Shown: positions 36,061 to 47,591 of the stretch, one piece after another
How the letters are laid out: every line of letters begins with the position of its first letter
Position numbering within the stretch: the first letter of the stretch is position 1
Assembly: GCA_029378245.1 (NCBI GenBank)
Contig: JARKIF010000007.1
Location: forward strand, 1,178,001 to 1,242,000
From: Roridomyces roridus
Taxonomy: Eukaryota; Basidiomycota; Agaricomycetes; Agaricales; Mycenaceae
Length of the DNA stretch: 64,000 nt
Direction of reading: 5' to 3'
The notes under the pieces: model-generated
Database searches by the model: none
What the model was told of the DNA's origin: nothing
What the model saw: only the letters and a program-made list of their open reading frames with translations
Made by a program: the position numbers and the translations under genes

Positions 36061-36539
36061 TATCTGTATCGTTAGTGTATCGAGCCGTCAATGGCGTATT
36101 TCTTATTGTATTGTCTGATTTTACTCTCTTGTTCTCGTCTGAGTGTCTGGTGGTGCACAGTGAAGCCCCAGAAACGCCCTTGGATTCTGGTTACCGCCGC
36201 CTAACAGACATCCTCTTCATAGCGGGACTAGTTGTGCCTGTCCAGTAGTTTGATGGATCCCAGAGGAATCTTCTTTCGTGTTGAATGGTTCAGGCGCCTT
36301 GCGTGCATGGAGTAGAGTAGAAGGGAGTAGGAAAAGGGAGCTAAGTAAAAGGGAGCAAGACCGTTTTTGGAAATTAGCAAACAGGTGCAATTTTGATCCG
36401 CCACTAGGGTACTGATAATCATCTAACTTCAACAACTTGACTTCGACCAAGTGGCACAGAACCCAGTTCAGGACTTTCCCAGCATTGAAATCCACATGGG
36501 GCGTATAAATAACCTTTTCTCTTCTCTCACTCGAGGACA
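36061..36539. other. Intergenic stretch and promoter of the adenylating enzyme
   Basis: The only clear element is a TATA-like TATAAATA at 36504-36511, about 30 bp upstream of the next start codon. No gene is seen. Confidence 0.45.
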
Positions 36540-38831
36540 ATGTCCGTCCAAGGCGTCTTGAATTCCACAACCTTCCACCCTCCACCCTTCGACTCCACCC
36601 TGTCCATCCCAGAGCTGTACGAATACCATGCGCGGAATAGCAGCGATCACGCCGTGTTCGTGTACTCTGACACCGACGAGGGCACGACACACTGGATTAC
36701 CTACCTCGAAGCATGGGAGAGAATTCGGCAGGCTGCCGGTTTTGTGCAGAGACATTTGACTTCGCAGAAAGACGGTGTAGTTGCTGTGATGACGTTTTCA
36801 GGTCCGTCTCCTCATACCGCCTCTATTATAATCACTGAAATCGTACTTAGACACCCTCAGTTACATCTACCTCGTCCTCGGTATCATGTCCCTCGGGCTC
36901 ACGCCCTTTCCAATGTCCCCGCGCATCACACCAGAAGCCACCGTTCATCTTCTTTCGCAAACTGGCGCTAGGGCAATTTTTACCAACACGGAGGGTGCGA
37001 TTCGAGATCTGGTTGACGAGGTCGCGGGGCTACTCCAACATGAGGGCATGGGTTTGCGCGTATTGCCCATGTTGAATTACGAGCAGTTGGTGAAGATGGA
37101 GGTTATTGCTGCGTTGGAGATTCCCAAGAAGATGGGAGAGGCGGATGTCGTTCTCATTCATCATTCTTCAGGGACGACTGCGTTCCCGAAGCCCATCCGT
37201 ATGACAAACAAGGGACTCATCAACTTGACCAAGGTTCCTCGTTAGTTCGGTATCCATTTCTGATTGGAAAAGATGTTGAAATTCCTCAAAGGCTACGGCG
37301 AAATGGATTTGACCAACAAAAGGATCGCAGGACATACGAATTCCTTATTTCGTGAGTCGTTTCTGTGCCATTTTAAACCACTGAACCCGCGTAGATGTGA
37401 TGGGTTTAGCAACATACATCGTGAGTGCTCTGGATTGCCTGGAAATCGACTGACCAACCGTTCTTAGTGGCCTGTACGCCGCTTTCTATTCGTTCGTACA
37501 CTGGGGTTAAATCACTGAAGCTCTGGAGTGGTGCGATATTCGCCATCTACAAACCCAAGCCAATCATCCCGACGCCAGCCAACTTTTTGGATAGTTGGAC
37601 TGCGGACAAATGTGATATCGTTTATTGTGTTCCCGCTTTTGTCGAGGTGAGCTACACTCGCTCAAAGGTTTGACTTGATTGAGACCCAATGCGATGTAGG
37701 CTTGGGCTCAGGATACAGACAATGTCCCCAAGCTCGCTGCGTTGGACTCGATCGTGCGTTTTGGGGTACGAATGCACTGTTTCTGAAATGACTGTAGGTA
37801 TTCGCCGGTGCCTCGCTGAACAAGAACATTGGGGATATGCTCGAAGAGGCCGGTGCCGTCTTGCATCCTTTCTGGGGGAGGTGTGTTGCCTTTTGTGTTC
37901 TCATTCATCGGGACCAATCCAATGCAGCACGGAAATCGGAGGCGGGACCATGTTCATCGCGCGACCCCCGCCAAAAGGGCAATGGGAATATTTCAAGTTT
38001 TCAAACCACGCGACGTTCGCGATGAAACCGCACCCTCATCTTGAAAATGTATTTGAGGCCATTATGATCGTGCGTTTGCTGTCGACAGCAGACGACCGAC
38101 TAAAAAGGACCTGGATAGCCAACAGAAATCTACTTCCCGCATGTATTCAATACGACACATGAGGGCAAGCCGGCGTATAATCTCGGTGACTTGCTCGAGA
38201 GGCATCTGACGGATCCTACCAGGTGGAAGGTGTATGGGAGGACGGACGATCAAATTATGCTTTCTACGGCGGAGAATGTTTGTGGCCTTTTGTCTATCGG
38301 GTTGTTCATCTATCTTGACGGGCTACAGGTGAATCCGCTGCCTTTGGGTAAGCAGAATCTCAAGCCTTCCGCAGTTGCTGAATTTCCGAAGAGGCGGTTA
38401 TCTCGCAAAACAAGAACATCACCGCCGCAATTGTTTTTGGGATACATCGTCTGCATCCAGGACTTCTCGTCCAGCCGGCGATTGACGTGGAAAGTTTGGA
38501 GGAGTTCAAAGACTTGATTATGTGAGTCAGAGACGTTCATCCGCGTTCGACTACCTGAGTTCTCTACAGGCCTACGGTCGAGAAAGCCAACTCTGTGGCT
38601 CCGGCGTATTCGAGAATCACCAGGAATGTAAGTTGAATTTGGTTCCTCAAGTGTCTTCATGAAACCAATTGTGATCTTTAGATGATCATAACGACCTCCC
38701 CGTCCAAACCACTCGAATTCACACCAAAGGGGACACCAAGGCGTCAGGTCGCGATTCGGCTTTACGCTGCTGAGATTGATGCCTTGTATGAAGGAGAGGA
38801 GATGGACAGGGAGTTTCCGGATCGGGCTTGA
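36540..38831 (+). CDS. Free-standing adenylate-forming enzyme (NRPS-like A domain)
   Basis: Fourteen exons (36540-36801, 36851-37240, 37292-37351, 37395-37420, 37468-37473, 37521-37646, 37700-37753, 37798-37880, 37928-38069, 38119-38277, 38329-38347, 38392-38521, 38570-38627, 38682-38831) give 554 residues. Core motifs: A3 LIHHSSGTTAFPKP, A5 FWGSTEIGGG, A7/A8 WKVYGRTDDQIMLSTAEN and the A10-like KPLEFTPKGTPRR. It matches the adenylation domain of fungal adenylate-forming reductases but ends at YAAEIDALYE, where the carrier domain would follow; no phosphopantetheine site or reductase is present. It would activate a carboxylic acid as acyl-AMP; the substrate is unknown. The 6-nt exon TGGCCT is conserved in the next paralog. 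Confidence 0.85.
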
Positions 38832-39087
38832 AGCTCGAATGACAGAAGGGATTTCAAGTTTTTCGTGGATGTGTGTATTTATCTCTCAACAGCGTCAAAC
38901 CTTCCGAATTGAACATAGTGATGCGATCACTGGCACATGTTGACAATCACAAAGCTTCTCCGAGTTCTCGGCGAGGTCGGACTCGTCGACGCGTAATGTT
39001 CTCGCTTAGCCAAGATCCATGCCCGGCGGGTTTCAGAAAACATTCCGAGGTATAAGAAACTGTTCGAAAACGACTCAAGACGCCGCA

Positions 39088-41469
39088 ATGTCCCTTCGTA
39101 CCACCCCGCAAGGAGTCGACTCCTCGACGTTCAATCCTGCACCGTTCGATCATGACCTCTCTATACCGGAACTTTACCAGTACCATGCAGAGCACAGTCC
39201 CGACCACCCAGTGTTCATGTATTCTGATACAGAGGCGGGGATTACCCACCTCATTACCTATCGCGAGGCATGGCAGCGAATCCTGAAGGCTGTGACTCTT
39301 ATCTCTCGGCAACTTGAACTCAAACCCGGCTCGTCGAAAGTGGTAGCTGTGCTGGCCCTCTCAGGTCAGTTATATCTCAATATGGATCGCTTGAATCGCA
39401 TTGAATGGTCAAGCAGACACCCTTAGCTACATGTATCTTCTGATCGGCATTATGAGCCTGGGACTCACGCCCTTCCCCATGTCGCCGCGAAATAACGCCG
39501 AAGCGACCGCCCATCTTCTCAAGCAAACCGGCGCTCCGACGATTTTCACAAACACAGAAGGCCCCAGCCGAGCGCTTGTCACAGAAGCAGCCGGCTTGCT
39601 CGAGCGAGACGGGGTTTCTCTTCGCATTCTTCCAATGTTCAAATACGAAGAGTTGAACTTCAGTCCTAGTCTGTTGCGGCCGATGCCAAAAATGGTGCCA
39701 ATAGCAGTCCCCGAAACCGTTCTTATCCTCCATTCTTCAGGTCCATACTATTTGTGTGCGTTCCTCCGTCCTGTGCTTATACGACATCGCAGGAACAACG
39801 GCGTTTCCCAAGCCCATCAATATCACGAAGAAAGGAATGATTAATCTGTCGAATATTCCCTGTTAGTCGGACGGCTTCCCGAGAGTCTGGACTGATTCTT
39901 CCAAAGGCTATGGAGAACTAGACCTGGAGGGCAAACGCATCGCTGCCCACACCAACCCCACCTTCCGTGAATAATTATTCGTCGTTGTGTGGGTGTATTG
40001 ATTCGATTTCAGATGCCATGGGTCTGGGAACGTTTATTGTGAGTGAATGGATGCTTTTCTTGCCGTGAAATTGACGCTTGTTCAGTGGCCTGTATGCATT
40101 TGTGACGTACTCGTGGTTCAACCCTGAGAAACCATCATACAGCCATCTAGCGGCGCCATCTTCGCAGTATATAATCCCAAACCGATTATCCCGACGCCAG
40201 CCAACTTTCTGGCCGGCTGGGTCGCCGATAAATGCGATATCGTCTTCTGTGTTCCTGTTTTCATTGAGGCGAGTGCTGCGCGAAAATTATTTCTCAAAGT
40301 TCAACTGGTGCGAACCTTCACAGGCATGGGCTCAAGACCCTGACAATATTCCGAGACTGGCAGCACTGGACTTGATCGTTCGTTTTCATCCTTTGGGATT
40401 GTAACACCGTTGCGATCGTTATAGGTATTCTCTGGTGCCTCGGTCAACAAAAGCATTGGCGACATGCTCGAAGTGTCGGGTGTTACCATGCATCCGTTCT
40501 GGGGAAGGTATGTCTTCAACCCCACGAGTGTTACCATTCTATAACTCTACTAGCACCGAAATCGGTCCCGCTACCATGTTCATTCCACGCGACCCAGCCC
40601 CTAAAGGCGAGTGGGAGTACTTGTACTTCAAGTTCTCGAACCACATCACGTTCGCCATGAAACCGCGGGAGCCTTGAGAATGTCTTTGAACCGATCATGA
40701 TTGTGAGCATGAACATCCAGTGTTTCTCCTCCATTCAATGATGCCCTGCAGCCCACGGATATTTGTTTCCCCCACATAATCAACACAACATACGAGGACA
40801 AACCAGAATTCAATGTCGGTGATCTCCTCGAACGGCATCCGACAGATGCAAACAGGTGGAAAGTCTACGGACGCACGGACGATCAGATCATTTTGTCTAC
40901 CGGAGAGAATGTGCGCGCGATCAAAAATTTTGGTTCAACTTCGATTTATTCACCTTATCCAGTTCAACCCACTCCCGATAGGTGCGCAAGGTCATTGGTA
41001 GACGTTGGTTTAATTTTGTGCAGAGGGAATCATATCACAGGACGATAATATCAGGGCTGCCATTATGTTCGGGAGACACCATCTTCATACAGGAATACTC
41101 GTCCAGCCTGTCATCGACGTGGACACGGCCCAACAATTGCACAATTTCAAAGACCAGATATGGTGCGCAAACATCCACCCATTTCCCAGAAATTCTGAAA
41201 ATCCTTCTGCAGGTCCACGATCGAAAAGGCCAACTTGAGCGCTCCTGCGTATGCGCGGATTCAGAAAAATGTAAGCCGCCTCAAATGCGGAGCTGAGATT
41301 GACTTGACCTTAGATGATCATTGCAACCTCCCCTCGTAAACCACTGGAATTCACGCCGAAAGGCACCCCGCGCCGCCAGGTGGCCCTGCGCCTTTACGCC
41401 GCTGAGATTGAGGCTTTGTATGGACCACAAGGCCCTCTGGCCGATCGTCAATTTCCCGATCGAGCTTGA
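39088..41469 (+). CDS. Tandem paralog of the adenylate-forming enzyme, one frameshift
   Basis: The exon pattern repeats that of the upstream gene, with several exons of identical length (26, 6, 126, 83, 159 and 19 nt): 39088-39364, 39417-39740, 39793-39861, 39907-39966, 40013-40038, 40086-40091, 40143-40268, 40324-40377, 40425-40507, 40554-40702, 40752-40910, 40963-40981 and further exons to 41469. Motifs: A3 LILHSSGTTAFPKP, A5 FWGSTEIGPA, A8 YGRTDDQIILSTGEN, and the C-terminal FTPKGTPRRQVALR. In exon 40554-40702 one extra base near 40671-40675 breaks the frame after MKPRE and before LENVFEPIMI. The intron 40269-40323 starts with GC where the paralog has GT. Either the gene is newly dead or the base is a sequence error. 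Confidence 0.78.
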
Positions 41470-41547
41470 GACCAATAAATAGCATGGATTCAAGGTCTTC
41501 AACTAATTATGTACAATCATCGTAACAATGGTCCGGGTCTCAAGTAC

Positions 41548-43525
41548 TCATCGTTGTGCTGCTTTCGCCTTCCTCCTCAGGTCCACGTGCCGAGCTGCGA
41601 TAAAGAACCAGAGTCCGATGAAAACACAGACCGCCGAGAATATGATCGGTCGGATCCAGTGGAATTCCGGAGTCAACAACGCTCCTGCAATAGGAGTTCC
41701 AACCAGTGCGGCGAAGCTGATGACGGTGAAGGAGACACCAATCCTCAGCCTACGTGACTCTAAGTTGACTTGCATTTTACGATAGTTGGGTGGCTTACCC
41801 CATCTCAGCGGGACTCCGCGCCAACGAGGCGACGACAGCGATGGTGAGAGCGAGATCTAGTTTCATCAGAAAAGATTTCTTCGGATGCAGAAATGTGACC
41901 CACACGCTCCAGAAGCAATGCCATAAATTATTGCAACAGGAACCATCGAACCAGTGCTCCTTGAGGTACATCACGAAAAAGTTGTCAAATAAAAAGAGAA
42001 AGACGAACGTTATTCCCAGTAGTGAGAACATCAGCCCTGAGCAGATCAAGACGCAGGGTATAATCATGTTGAATGGTCCAAATTTGTCGGCAAAGAAATT
42101 CGGTAGGATCCGGCCAACCACGCTCCCGGCGTTTAGTATCGCAACCTGAGCGGTTTGTTCAACAACTCGTCAACGGAGTGAATAACTCACAGAGTAGAAT
42201 GCGTCGTGGAGGTTGACGCCATTTTTGACGGCATACAGCTGGATATAGAAAGCTGGGAAGTAGACGGTGAGCAAGCAGAAGAAACCACTGTATGCGGCGT
42301 TTGAATTTGGTTCATGTAACAAAAACGATTCGCCGTACCCCGTGACCGCCAAAACGTATGCGGGATCTGTCAGGATAACTTTCATGAGTTTCCCCAACGA
42401 TCCAGGAGGAGCACGTTGAGTGTTGGGAGGCATCCGTGTGCGCATCAGGAGGTTCGCAATGATCAAACACCCAAGAAGCATATAAGCGCTTGCCCGCGTC
42501 GCTCCTGCAAAACCAACGCCGGGCTTTTGGATCAGATTGCTGGCTATGCATCAGATTCCAACCCCAGAATATCATGTACAAACTCACTTCAATAGAATGG
42601 GATGAACGATTGCGCCGACAGACGACCCGCTCAGCGCTATTCCTGAGGCGAGGGCACGACGCCGGCGGAAGTAGTGAGCGGGTATACTAACCGCCGGGGT
42701 GAACACCATGCCGAGTCCCAAGCCCATTCCGAGTCCTTGGCTCAGGAATATCTGAATAGTATAAGCGGCCACCCTCGGCATGCAAGCCTACTTACCTGGT
42801 AGTACTGATGTGGCTTGGCCAGGGAGAGCATGAATAGTCTATAGATCGTATCGTCCCTGGATCTGTATCGACAGACATGTTGCACTCACGAAAACACGAA
42901 GATAGTGGATCCGGCAATCATCAAATGGTGAAAGTACCCCTGGTCGAATAACTTGCCCACCACCAACCCGATGAAGAGTGGCATGAAGAATTGGAAGCTA
43001 CCAATCCAGCTAGTCTAATGTCAGTGCAGGACCATCGAGAAATTTCAGTTCTTACCTGACGGCACTTGGTGTCGTATTGCTCAAGTAAAATCGTGTGTAG
43101 TAATCTTGTCGGCGGTCAACGATTCATCGCCAGGTCCAGCTAGCCAAAACTTGCCTTGATACACTCCAAAGGCATTGATATATCTGCACAACCGTCAGCT
43201 TGACCTCTACCAGGAATCTATTGGATATATACCCAAAAGTCGAAAACAGGGCCAGCCATCTGCAGCCATTAACACTGGAGTTTCATCTGGACTGCACGGC
43301 GACTTACGCCCCAAGAATTGTTACCCAGGCCAAAAACCCGCCCTTTTTTTGGTTTCGGGGGAAGGTGAGCATCAACCCCACGCGCAAGAGAATCAGACTA
43401 ACCTCGGGGAAGTCTGCTGTCGGCGGTGAGTTCGCCACACTCTGTGGCGTTGTGGATTGCTTGTCAGACATCAGCTCAAACTCCGAGCCCGTTTGAGCGT
43501 TTGCATCGGAAGCCTCAGAGGTCAT
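41548..43525 (-). CDS. MFS monocarboxylate-type transporter
   Basis: Fourteen phase-consistent exons from 43525 to 41548 give 446 residues. The N-tail is acidic/Ser-rich, then GGFLAWVTILGAWLALFSTF opens the first membrane segment, followed by INAFGVYQDYY, SWIGSFQFFMPLFIGLVVG, the loop-2-like KLFDQGYFHHL, GLGMGLGLGMVFTPA, the RRRALASGIALSGSSVGA motif and, in the second half, FFCLLTVYFPAFYIQLYAV, AILNAGSVVGRILPN and GLMFSLLG. This is the fungal MCT/MCH-like branch of the major facilitator superfamily, about 12 membrane segments at the plasma membrane. The substrate is not predictable; carboxylates are usual. One intron (from 43154) has a textbook GC donor (AAG-GCAAGT). It is tail-to-tail with the adenylating paralogs. 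Confidence 0.9.
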
Positions 43526-43825
43526 GGTGGTGGATTCGTGGTCGTCGTTGAGTGGGGTATAATAAGGTGATACTCTCGCAGGGAGCTCCGCTTCTCATCT
43601 CCCGCATCTTCATTTACAGTCAAACATAGATGCATCAAGGAAGCAGAGCAGGTGTCCGGAGTCCAACTCCCAAAACAAGCAATGATGATGATGCTGCCGC
43701 TCTGTCGGCTACACTTCCGAGAATGCTTTTCTTTTTCCCGTCTCTGGCCGCGATCCCGCTCCCCACACTCATGGGAATGGCTACTTCCTTGATGTGATCG
43801 AAGGCCCACTTTCTCTCCCTTCACA

Positions 43826-45001
43826 ATGGCACCACTCATGCAAGCAATTCGCACGAGGAACATCTCCTCAAATTCAGCGGAAAAGTCTGCACTTTATGAG
43901 GGGGTCGTCGACACAGAATGGACCTACGAAGGGTGCGCTGAATCTCACTAACCAGTTTGAGTAAGATTGAACCTTTTTATAGCTTTCCTCATGGCGGCTT
44001 TGTTCTGGCGCTCATGGTCGATGCCGCCCTTCAGTATCAGTTTGACACTGCGCGAAAAGATCTGCTTCATCTCTCCGCCCACTTTCTGTCCACCGTCAAG
44101 ACGGGCCCTTGCCAAATTCGCCTTTCTCAATTACGATCCGGCCAAAGTTTCCATAATACAAGAGCCGAGTTTCTGCAAGATGTACGTACAGCCTATACCC
44201 TCGACTCTTGCTGATATCCTTCTCAGGGGAAAGTGAAAATCACCACTCTCTTACTCTTCGGTTCTTTCAGCTCGAAAGAAAGCGCCACTGACCACCTTAC
44301 CCTCACACCGGCTTCGCCCCTCGCTCGTTCCATCCCCATCTACCTCCACCCGTCACAAGCTCGAGCTGCAAAGAAAATACCTCAAGCCCGCTTTGCTCCG
44401 CGGATGGAGTGGTCGTTCGACCCGGGCCCGTACCAACGCAATCGCCGCGCCTACCTGTCTCCTCCAGAGTCCACGAATGATACGGATAAGCCCAAGGCCG
44501 CAAACGGACGTATCGGCGGCGGCGGTCTGGAGTGGAGCGCTTGGTGGGACTGGAAAGACGACGATGTCGTGCTCAACGCCGCTACATTGTCTTTCTTCTC
44601 CGATACTTTCCAGCGCATCCCGGATCTTGTGGCATGGGCGAAAGAATCTGGGTAGATGGTGCCACATACTCCAACCTGCCTCCTCATCTGTTTCCAGGGA
44701 CAATGTCGCGTGGTCATACACCACACTTGTGCTTAATATCGAATTTAAAGCGCCAGTTCCTACCGGCCCGCATGTCTCCGGCCATTCAGTTGGACTTTAT
44801 GCCGATGGAATCTTCATGCGAGATGGCTTACACGATGGGCGAGTTGAAATCTGGACGTCGCCCGGTCGCATCGGCGAAGCATCTCGAACTCCTGGATGGC
44901 GAGAGCACCAGGTTTGCCTCGCCGTCGCCTCTCAAGTGACTCTGGCCACTCCTCTCGGAGGCAAGGATAGGACGTTGAAGAAACCCAAGACTAAATTGTA
45001 A
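43826..45001 (+). CDS. Acyl-CoA thioesterase-like protein (4HBT_3/TesB-like fold)
   Basis: Exons 43826-43932, 43983-44181, 44227-44651 and 44698-45001 give 344 residues. The N-terminal half has the hotdog helix FPHGGFVLALMVDAALQY and the strand pair HLSAHFLSTVKTGPCQIR. The C-terminal half has GGGLEWSAWWDW, SYTTLVLNIEFK, GHSVGLYADGIFM, DGRVEIWTSPG and WREHQVCLAVASQ, which fit the second hotdog of the double-hotdog thioesterase superfamily. A catalytic residue cannot be named with certainty. It would hydrolyse acyl-CoA or acyl-like esters. Its start is 301 bp from that of the MFS gene in divergent orientation. Confidence 0.72.
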
Positions 45002-45517
45002 ATACACAATTCATTTTGTCTGTCAATGGGTGCAATTTTGAACCCGATTCGGAGAGAAGTTGGATACCAGTGTCAGGAACCATTGGGCGCGAATAGAATG
45101 TATATCATCTTCCACACGCAGTGTTTGATGGATCGCCCGCCAGTGGTAAGCATAGTCCATGAGACAAGTTCTGATGAGCTCCACTGGTACCGATTCCTCG
45201 TGGTAACCAGTGTTTGCTTCAAGGGCGGGATTTTTCTCGTCTCTGCCTAGTCAAGTTAGGGGGCGAACTGGCTCCGGAGCAAGTAGGCTGTCCGGGACTG
45301 CCAACGCTAAAATGCGTTAGTTTTTACGTTGCCACGTTAGTTTCATCAACATCAGCAGCCTGTCATCATCATCATCTTTCTCTCAATCTTGGATCTCGCA
45401 AACGCCGGGAGCAGCACATGCGATGAACACAGTCCTTAAAGCGCGGACCGAAGACATAAATATTCCCAAGACCTCCAAACTACGTGGCTACTGCACCTCT
45501 GAAAGAGCCTACCTAGG
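45002..45517. other. Intergenic stretch, no gene seen
   Basis: About 515 bp between the thioesterase-like and the CFA-synthase-like genes. A short CAT repeat lies near 45364-45378. No coding sequence is supported. Confidence 0.4.
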
Positions 45518-47399
45518 ATGACTCGGACCGACTTGACCCCGCGTCGAAAAGCTCTGATCTCTTTTGGTGCGGTAGCCAATACCAGCGCTCCTTCTCCCTC
45601 TCATCATTGCAATCGTAGCCCGTCATCATATTCTGGCTGTGTTGGAACGAGGCGTCAAGCACGGACAACTGCAGATCGTCGAAGACGACGTAATTCTGAC
45701 CTTTGGAGAACCCGAGTCCAAGATCCCGTTGACCAAGGCGACGCTGCATGTGCGAGATGCGTCTCTGTGGCTCAGGATATTTATGTGAGTCTCAGCGCTG
45801 ATTCGTGCTATTTGCGCCTCACGGGAGTCGCCAGGACAAGTGATCTAGGCTGTATGTGATATCTACGGCGGGAGAAGTCGGGATTAATTCTCCTCGTGTA
45901 GTTGCCGAGTCATTCATGTTGGAAGAGGTCGAAGTTGACGACCTCAAAGCCGTTTGTGAGGTAAGTTCTCACAAGAACCTTGATCCATTCTGCTTCATTG
46001 GAGCGATTCAAGATCTGGCTTCTCAATGCTCCCCACCTTCACGGGCTGTCCACCTCGCTGCATCGCATCTTTTCCACCGTCTTCAAGTTCACGAGCAGTT
46101 TATTTGGACAGAACATCTCCCGCGCTCGTCTCAACGCGATCGCTGGGTATGATGGCTCGAATACTTTATTCCAGGCGCGTCTCTTGATCCCCGTTTCCCG
46201 ACTTCTCAACTCAAAAAACATCTCCAGGCATTCCTAAGTCAAGAAATGATGTGAGTTTCCTCTGATTGAACTGCTCTGGGGAAATAATTCAACCAACAGG
46301 TATTCATGTGCCTTGTGGACCGACGAATTAGGTGGTGTGAGTGGCGACCTTGACGCAAAGCCCTCAGAGGAATGCAGTCTCGAGGCGGCGCAAAAGGCCA
46401 AGATCAACCTTGTCCTTGCAAAGACGGGCGTCCGAGCTGGCGATCGAATTCTGGAGATTGGCTCTGGATGGTGCGGCTTTGCTATCGAGGCGGGTTGATT
46501 ATTTGTTCCATTCATAAATTTTCTCATCGGCCGGACACAGGCTGCACGGCGAGGCTGTTCCGTCGACACGATCACACTTTCCACGGCGCAAAAATCACTC
46601 GGAGAAGCGCGCGTTAGAGCAGCTGGTCTGCAGCATCTCGTCACGGTCCACCTCTTAGACTACCGCTGTCTCCCACCGACCTTCAAAAACGCCTTCGATG
46701 CCGTTGTTAGTATCGAAATGGTTGAGGTGGGTTCAACCGTTCATATTCAACGCAATTGATTGACGCCACTGAACAGCATGTGGGCACCCGCCACTACAAG
46801 AAATATTTCCAAGTGATTGACTGGGCGATGAAAACCACCACGAGATCTGTCGCAGTCATTTCGTCTTCCACGATGCCCGAGTCTCGATATACGACTTATC
46901 AGTCAGTTTTCCTTGTTTAAACTCGAGCGCCCATTTATTGTTGCAGAGCCCCCGATTTCTCTAGGTACTATACTAGTATACTCAAAGACGGGATCGAATG
47001 ATACGATGACTCTAGGTACTATATGTGGCCAAATGGCGCCCTCCCCAGCGCGACCGCATTGATAAAAGCTGCCAACAAAGGATCCCGAGGGCGCCTCACT
47101 CTCCAATCAGTGGAAAATCACGGAGAACGTGAGTATGAGTTTCGTTCTTGGTTTTGGAACGTCCTCATTGTTTATCAGACTATCCTCGAACGCTGCGCGA
47201 ATGGAAACGACGGTTTCATGCCAACGTATGGGATCTCGTTCAGGAACAAATTATCCAGGAGAAGCCCGAATTTGCCGATCCACGGGTTTTTGGGCCCTTC
47301 ACGCGCAAGTGGCTTTACTTGTTTCCTTCGGCTGAAGCTGGGTTTGAAAGTGGATATTTGGGGTGTCATATGCTCACTTTCGGGCGGGACGTTGTTTGA
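45518..47399 (+). CDS. Cyclopropane-fatty-acid-synthase-like methyltransferase
   Basis: Eleven exons (45518-45566, 45619-45784, 45849-45960, 46013-46174, 46228-46250, 46300-46493, 46554-46726, 46777-46901, 46947-46964, 47016-47128, 47179-47399) give 451 residues. The N-terminal lipid-binding part has HGQLQIVEDDVILTFGE and ESFMLEEVEVDDLK. The SAM-binding core shows GYDGSNTLFQAFLSQEMMYS, ILEIGSGWCGFA (motif I), CSVDTITLS, the DYR of HLLDYRCLP, and SIEMVEHVG. The C-terminus has REWKRRFHAN and GYLGCHMLTFGRD. The family transfers a methyl(ene) group from SAM to unsaturated acyl chains. Intron 46175-46227 has a GC donor; intron 46965-47015 lies between two copies of a 14-bp direct repeat. Confidence 0.88.
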
Positions 47400-47591
47400 T
47401 TCAACTAAATGGTTCGGTCGCAAGCGGGGGTGGAAGTAATACTTATTGATTCAGATTATCAGTGCTTGATTGTATAGTAGAACTTTGACTTTGCAACGCA
47501 GCAAGCCAAGACACCGTCGACTCAGAAGCACCGGTTGAAAAAACGATCATACTTCGTATCAGATAGCGAAGCACTATCCGTGTGTTTTTCA

